Shown here in pieces: positions 22,500 to 24,171 of a DNA stretch of 24,171 bases. A model generated the notes under the pieces. That model did no database searches, was not told the origin of the DNA, and saw only the letters and a program-made list of their open reading frames with translations. Made by a program: the position numbers and the translations under genes. The first letter of the stretch is position 1. The number at the start of each line of letters is the position of its first letter. Source of the DNA: CAZMCT01 sp964564785 (lineage in GTDB: Bacteria; Planctomycetota; Phycisphaerae; UBA1845; Fen-1342); contig CAZMCT010000054.1 of the NCBI GenBank assembly GCA_964564785.1, positions 1 through 24,171 on the forward strand, in the 5' to 3' direction.

Positions 22500-24171
22500 A
22501 TGCCAGCCAAGCGTAGTAGCACACGGCGGCGCTGGCGGGTGCCGTCCGCATGGGCGGGCCTCACGCTGCTCGTCGTGACGGCGGGCTGTAGCACCCCGCC
22601 AGGGGAAGACAGCTCGTACAAACACGGCTCACAAAGCGCGGCGACGCCGGCGCAGCCGAAGAAAGCCGAGCCGGCCCCGGCTGCGGCACACCAGCCCGAG
22701 CTGACCGCCAAGCCCGCGACGACCAAGGAGCCCGTCGCTCGAACCGACCCGAACCCGGCGGCCGAGCCGCCGGCGGCCGGCGAGAAGTCGAGCACCGTGC
22801 GGACTTCGCCGCCCGGAAGCGTGAACATCCCTCCCGATACGAAGCTGGAGAGTGAAGCCGACCGCGAGCGTTTGGCGCAGATGATTCGCGAGGCCGCGCT
22901 GGCCGCCCAGAAGGCTCGGCAGGAGCAGGGCGAGCCGGCACAAGCGCCGCCGGTGGTGGCCGTGCCGCCGCCGCAAGCCGCCAAGCCCAAGCCCGCCACC
23001 AGTACCCAGCCGGCCGCGCCGGCAGCGAAGCCTGACGACGCGCCGCATGCCGAAGGCGAAAAGAAAGAAGCCGGCTGCGGCAGCACGGGAGGCGTGGCGA
23101 TTGACTTGACCCCGCCGCCGCCGGATCAGCCGCAACCGAAGGCGGTGATCAAGGACACCAAACTGAGCATCGACCCGGTGTGGCGCGGCACGCCGGCCGA
23201 GTTCGTCATCCAGGTGTCGAACGAGGGTGAAGCTCCGCTGGCCGTCAGGTTGAAAAAGGGCTGAGGGATCTCCCTCAGCGGTCAGTCTGACCGCATGATT
23301 CAGCCCGGCCAGAGCGAGCAATTCGCCCTGACGATCGCGACCACGAGCGCCCAGGCGGACATCAACAAGAAGATCACGATCACGACGAACGACCGGACGA
23401 ACCAGAACGTGACGGTCGAGTGCATCGCGAAGGTTCTGGTGCCGTTCCGGCTGGATCCGAAGACGGTGAACCTGGGGGCCATCGCGCGCACTTCGGAAGA
23501 ACAGCGCAAAACGGTGGTGCTGACGCGCGGCGACGGCGGGCCGCTCAGCCCGAAGATCACCAATACCGGCAGCCCGAATGTGACCGCGGAATTGCGCGCG
23601 ATCGAAGCGGGCGAGAAGTACGAGCTGGAGATCGTCGCCCGGCCGCCGTGGCCGAACGGCTATCTGCGCGCCAACATCGTGCTCGAAACGGGCATCGAGC
23701 AGGCCCCGCGCGACACGATCTCGGTGCTGGGCAGCGTGACGCCGCGGCTGGCGGCCGACCCCCCGCGGCTCCAGGTCGGGGCCGACCCGCCCGTCGACAC
23801 CGAGCTTCAGACGCGGCTGAAGTGGGACGGTCCTCCGGGTCAGGTGACCGAGGTGACGGCGACCGACCCGAAGCTGACGGCGGAGCTACGGGAAGAGAAC
23901 GGCGAGCAGACCGTGGTGCTGAAGGTACCGGCGCATTACGCTCCGACCGCGCGAACGGGCAACGTGATCAAGATCAGGACGAACGACCCGGCAGTGCCGG
24001 AATTCACGATTCCGTTCTTCGCGGCGTCCCGCCCCGCTCAGCCGGCCGTCACCGGCGCCCCCGGTGCGGCCCAGCCGGCGCGGGCGCGGCAGACCGGGCG
24101 GTCGACGACCCAGCCGGCGGCGCAGCCGGGCGCAGGTCCCGCGCTCCAGCAGGCGCGGCCGACGGCCGAGC
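22500..24171 (+). CDS. DUF1573-like lipoprotein with one in-frame TGA: candidate selenoprotein (3' end outside window)
   Basis: The frame from ATG 22500 meets TGA at codon 255 (23262-23264), then stays open in the same frame to the window end (at least 302 more codons). The N-terminus is a lipoprotein signal (LTLLVVTAGC, Cys30), then an Ala/Pro/Lys-rich linker to about residue 205. From about 212, VAIDLTPPPP...KLSIDPVWRGTPAEFVIQVSNEGEAPLAVRLKKG-[TGA]-GISLSGQSDRMIQPGQSEQ...KITITTND reads as one DUF1573/Ig-like domain. The TGA interrupts it where the family's first Cys of Cys-Gly-Cys belongs. Downstream are two more Ig-like segments (VPFRLDPKTVNLGAI...; NVIKIRTNDPAVPEFTIPFF) and a Pro/Ala/Gln tail. 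Selenocysteine fits the position and the hairpins at the codon; alternatives are a nonsense mutation (TGY to TGA) or a base error. A conventional annotation would stop at 23264 and restart at ATG 23295, which has no good ribosome binding site. GGAAAGGA precedes ATG 22500. Confidence 0.7.
23260..23294 (+). promoter_or_regulatory. Tandem hairpins at the in-frame TGA, SECIS-like
   Basis: Hairpin 1: GCTGAGGG (23260-23267) pairs perfectly with CCCTCAGC (23272-23279) around ATCT, with the TGA inside its 5' arm. Hairpin 2: GCGGTCA (23278-23284) pairs with TGACCGC (23288-23294) around GTC. Counting U of the UGA as 1, the apical loop is at 24-26. In the E. coli fdhF SECIS, as I remember it, the loop is at about 21-26 with sequence AGGUCU; here the loop region reads AGUCU. 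The bulged U of the E. coli element is not seen. The hairpins lie inside the domain, not after it, and have no T tract, so a terminator is unlikely. Confidence 0.5.

Noticed and set aside
23245..23264. Programmed frameshift at the GAAAAAG run just before the TGA
   Set aside because: The coding sequence on both sides of the TGA is in the same frame, so no frameshift is needed, and the A run is not a full slippery heptamer in phase.
23260..23294. Terminator at the end of a short gene
   Set aside because: There is no T tract, the hairpins sit in the middle of a continuing domain, and the frame stays open for at least 302 more codons.

Overview
The window is a GC-rich chromosomal segment, most likely from a Planctomycetes bacterium and probably close to Phycisphaerae. 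The evidence for this is two pseudopilin-like proteins with the N-terminal FTLIELLVVVAIIA motif (one also with a recognisable C-terminal FFDGHVD signature), two secreted proteins ending in dockerin-like repeats (GDxNCxGxVGFxDINxFV), several short lipoproteins and a DUF1573-type lipoprotein. The taxonomic placement is inferred from these families; there is no rRNA gene in the window.

Layout. Positions 1-3.7 kb are on the minus strand: a lipoprotein cut by the window edge, a short unknown protein, a five-S1-domain RpsA-like protein and a pseudopilin-like protein. A 690-base intergenic stretch (3660-4349) with several dyads follows. Then come a UAP-type nucleotidyltransferase (4350-5771), a convergent DUF192 lipoprotein (5844-6410), a palindrome plus 26-bp tandem repeat, and truB (6729-7463). 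Next is an overlapping pair, a small membrane protein and a second pseudopilin-like protein (7631-9074). From 9.3 to 15.1 kb lie a large secreted dockerin-like protein, a double-length ABC permease overlapping an iron-type solute-binding lipoprotein, and a second dockerin-like protein. A tRNA-Gly(GCC) with its own promoter and terminator follows, then a GT4 glycosyltransferase and a hexapeptide acyltransferase (surface polysaccharide work). ribE and pdxA overlap by ATGA (flavin and B6 cofactors). A tiny lipoprotein and a secreted coiled-coil protein lie on the minus strand, divergent from a phosphoglycolate-phosphatase-like HAD gene.

The most remarkable feature is at the right end. A DUF1573-like lipoprotein gene (start 22500, running off the window) has one in-frame TGA at 23262-23264. 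The frame continues unchanged for at least 302 more codons, and the continuation completes the same domain. From memory of the DUF1573 pattern, the TGA falls exactly where the first Cys of the conserved Cys-Gly-Cys motif is expected. Two perfect tandem hairpins begin at the TGA, and the apical loop of the second lies at the same distance from the TGA as the loop of a bacterial SECIS. A selenocysteine-containing exported DUF1573 protein is the best explanation I can offer. A Cys-to-stop mutation or a sequence error is the main alternative.

A second noteworthy element is a roughly 105-120 bp dispersed palindromic repeat present three times, always between genes (398-518, 17397-17503, 22215-22332).
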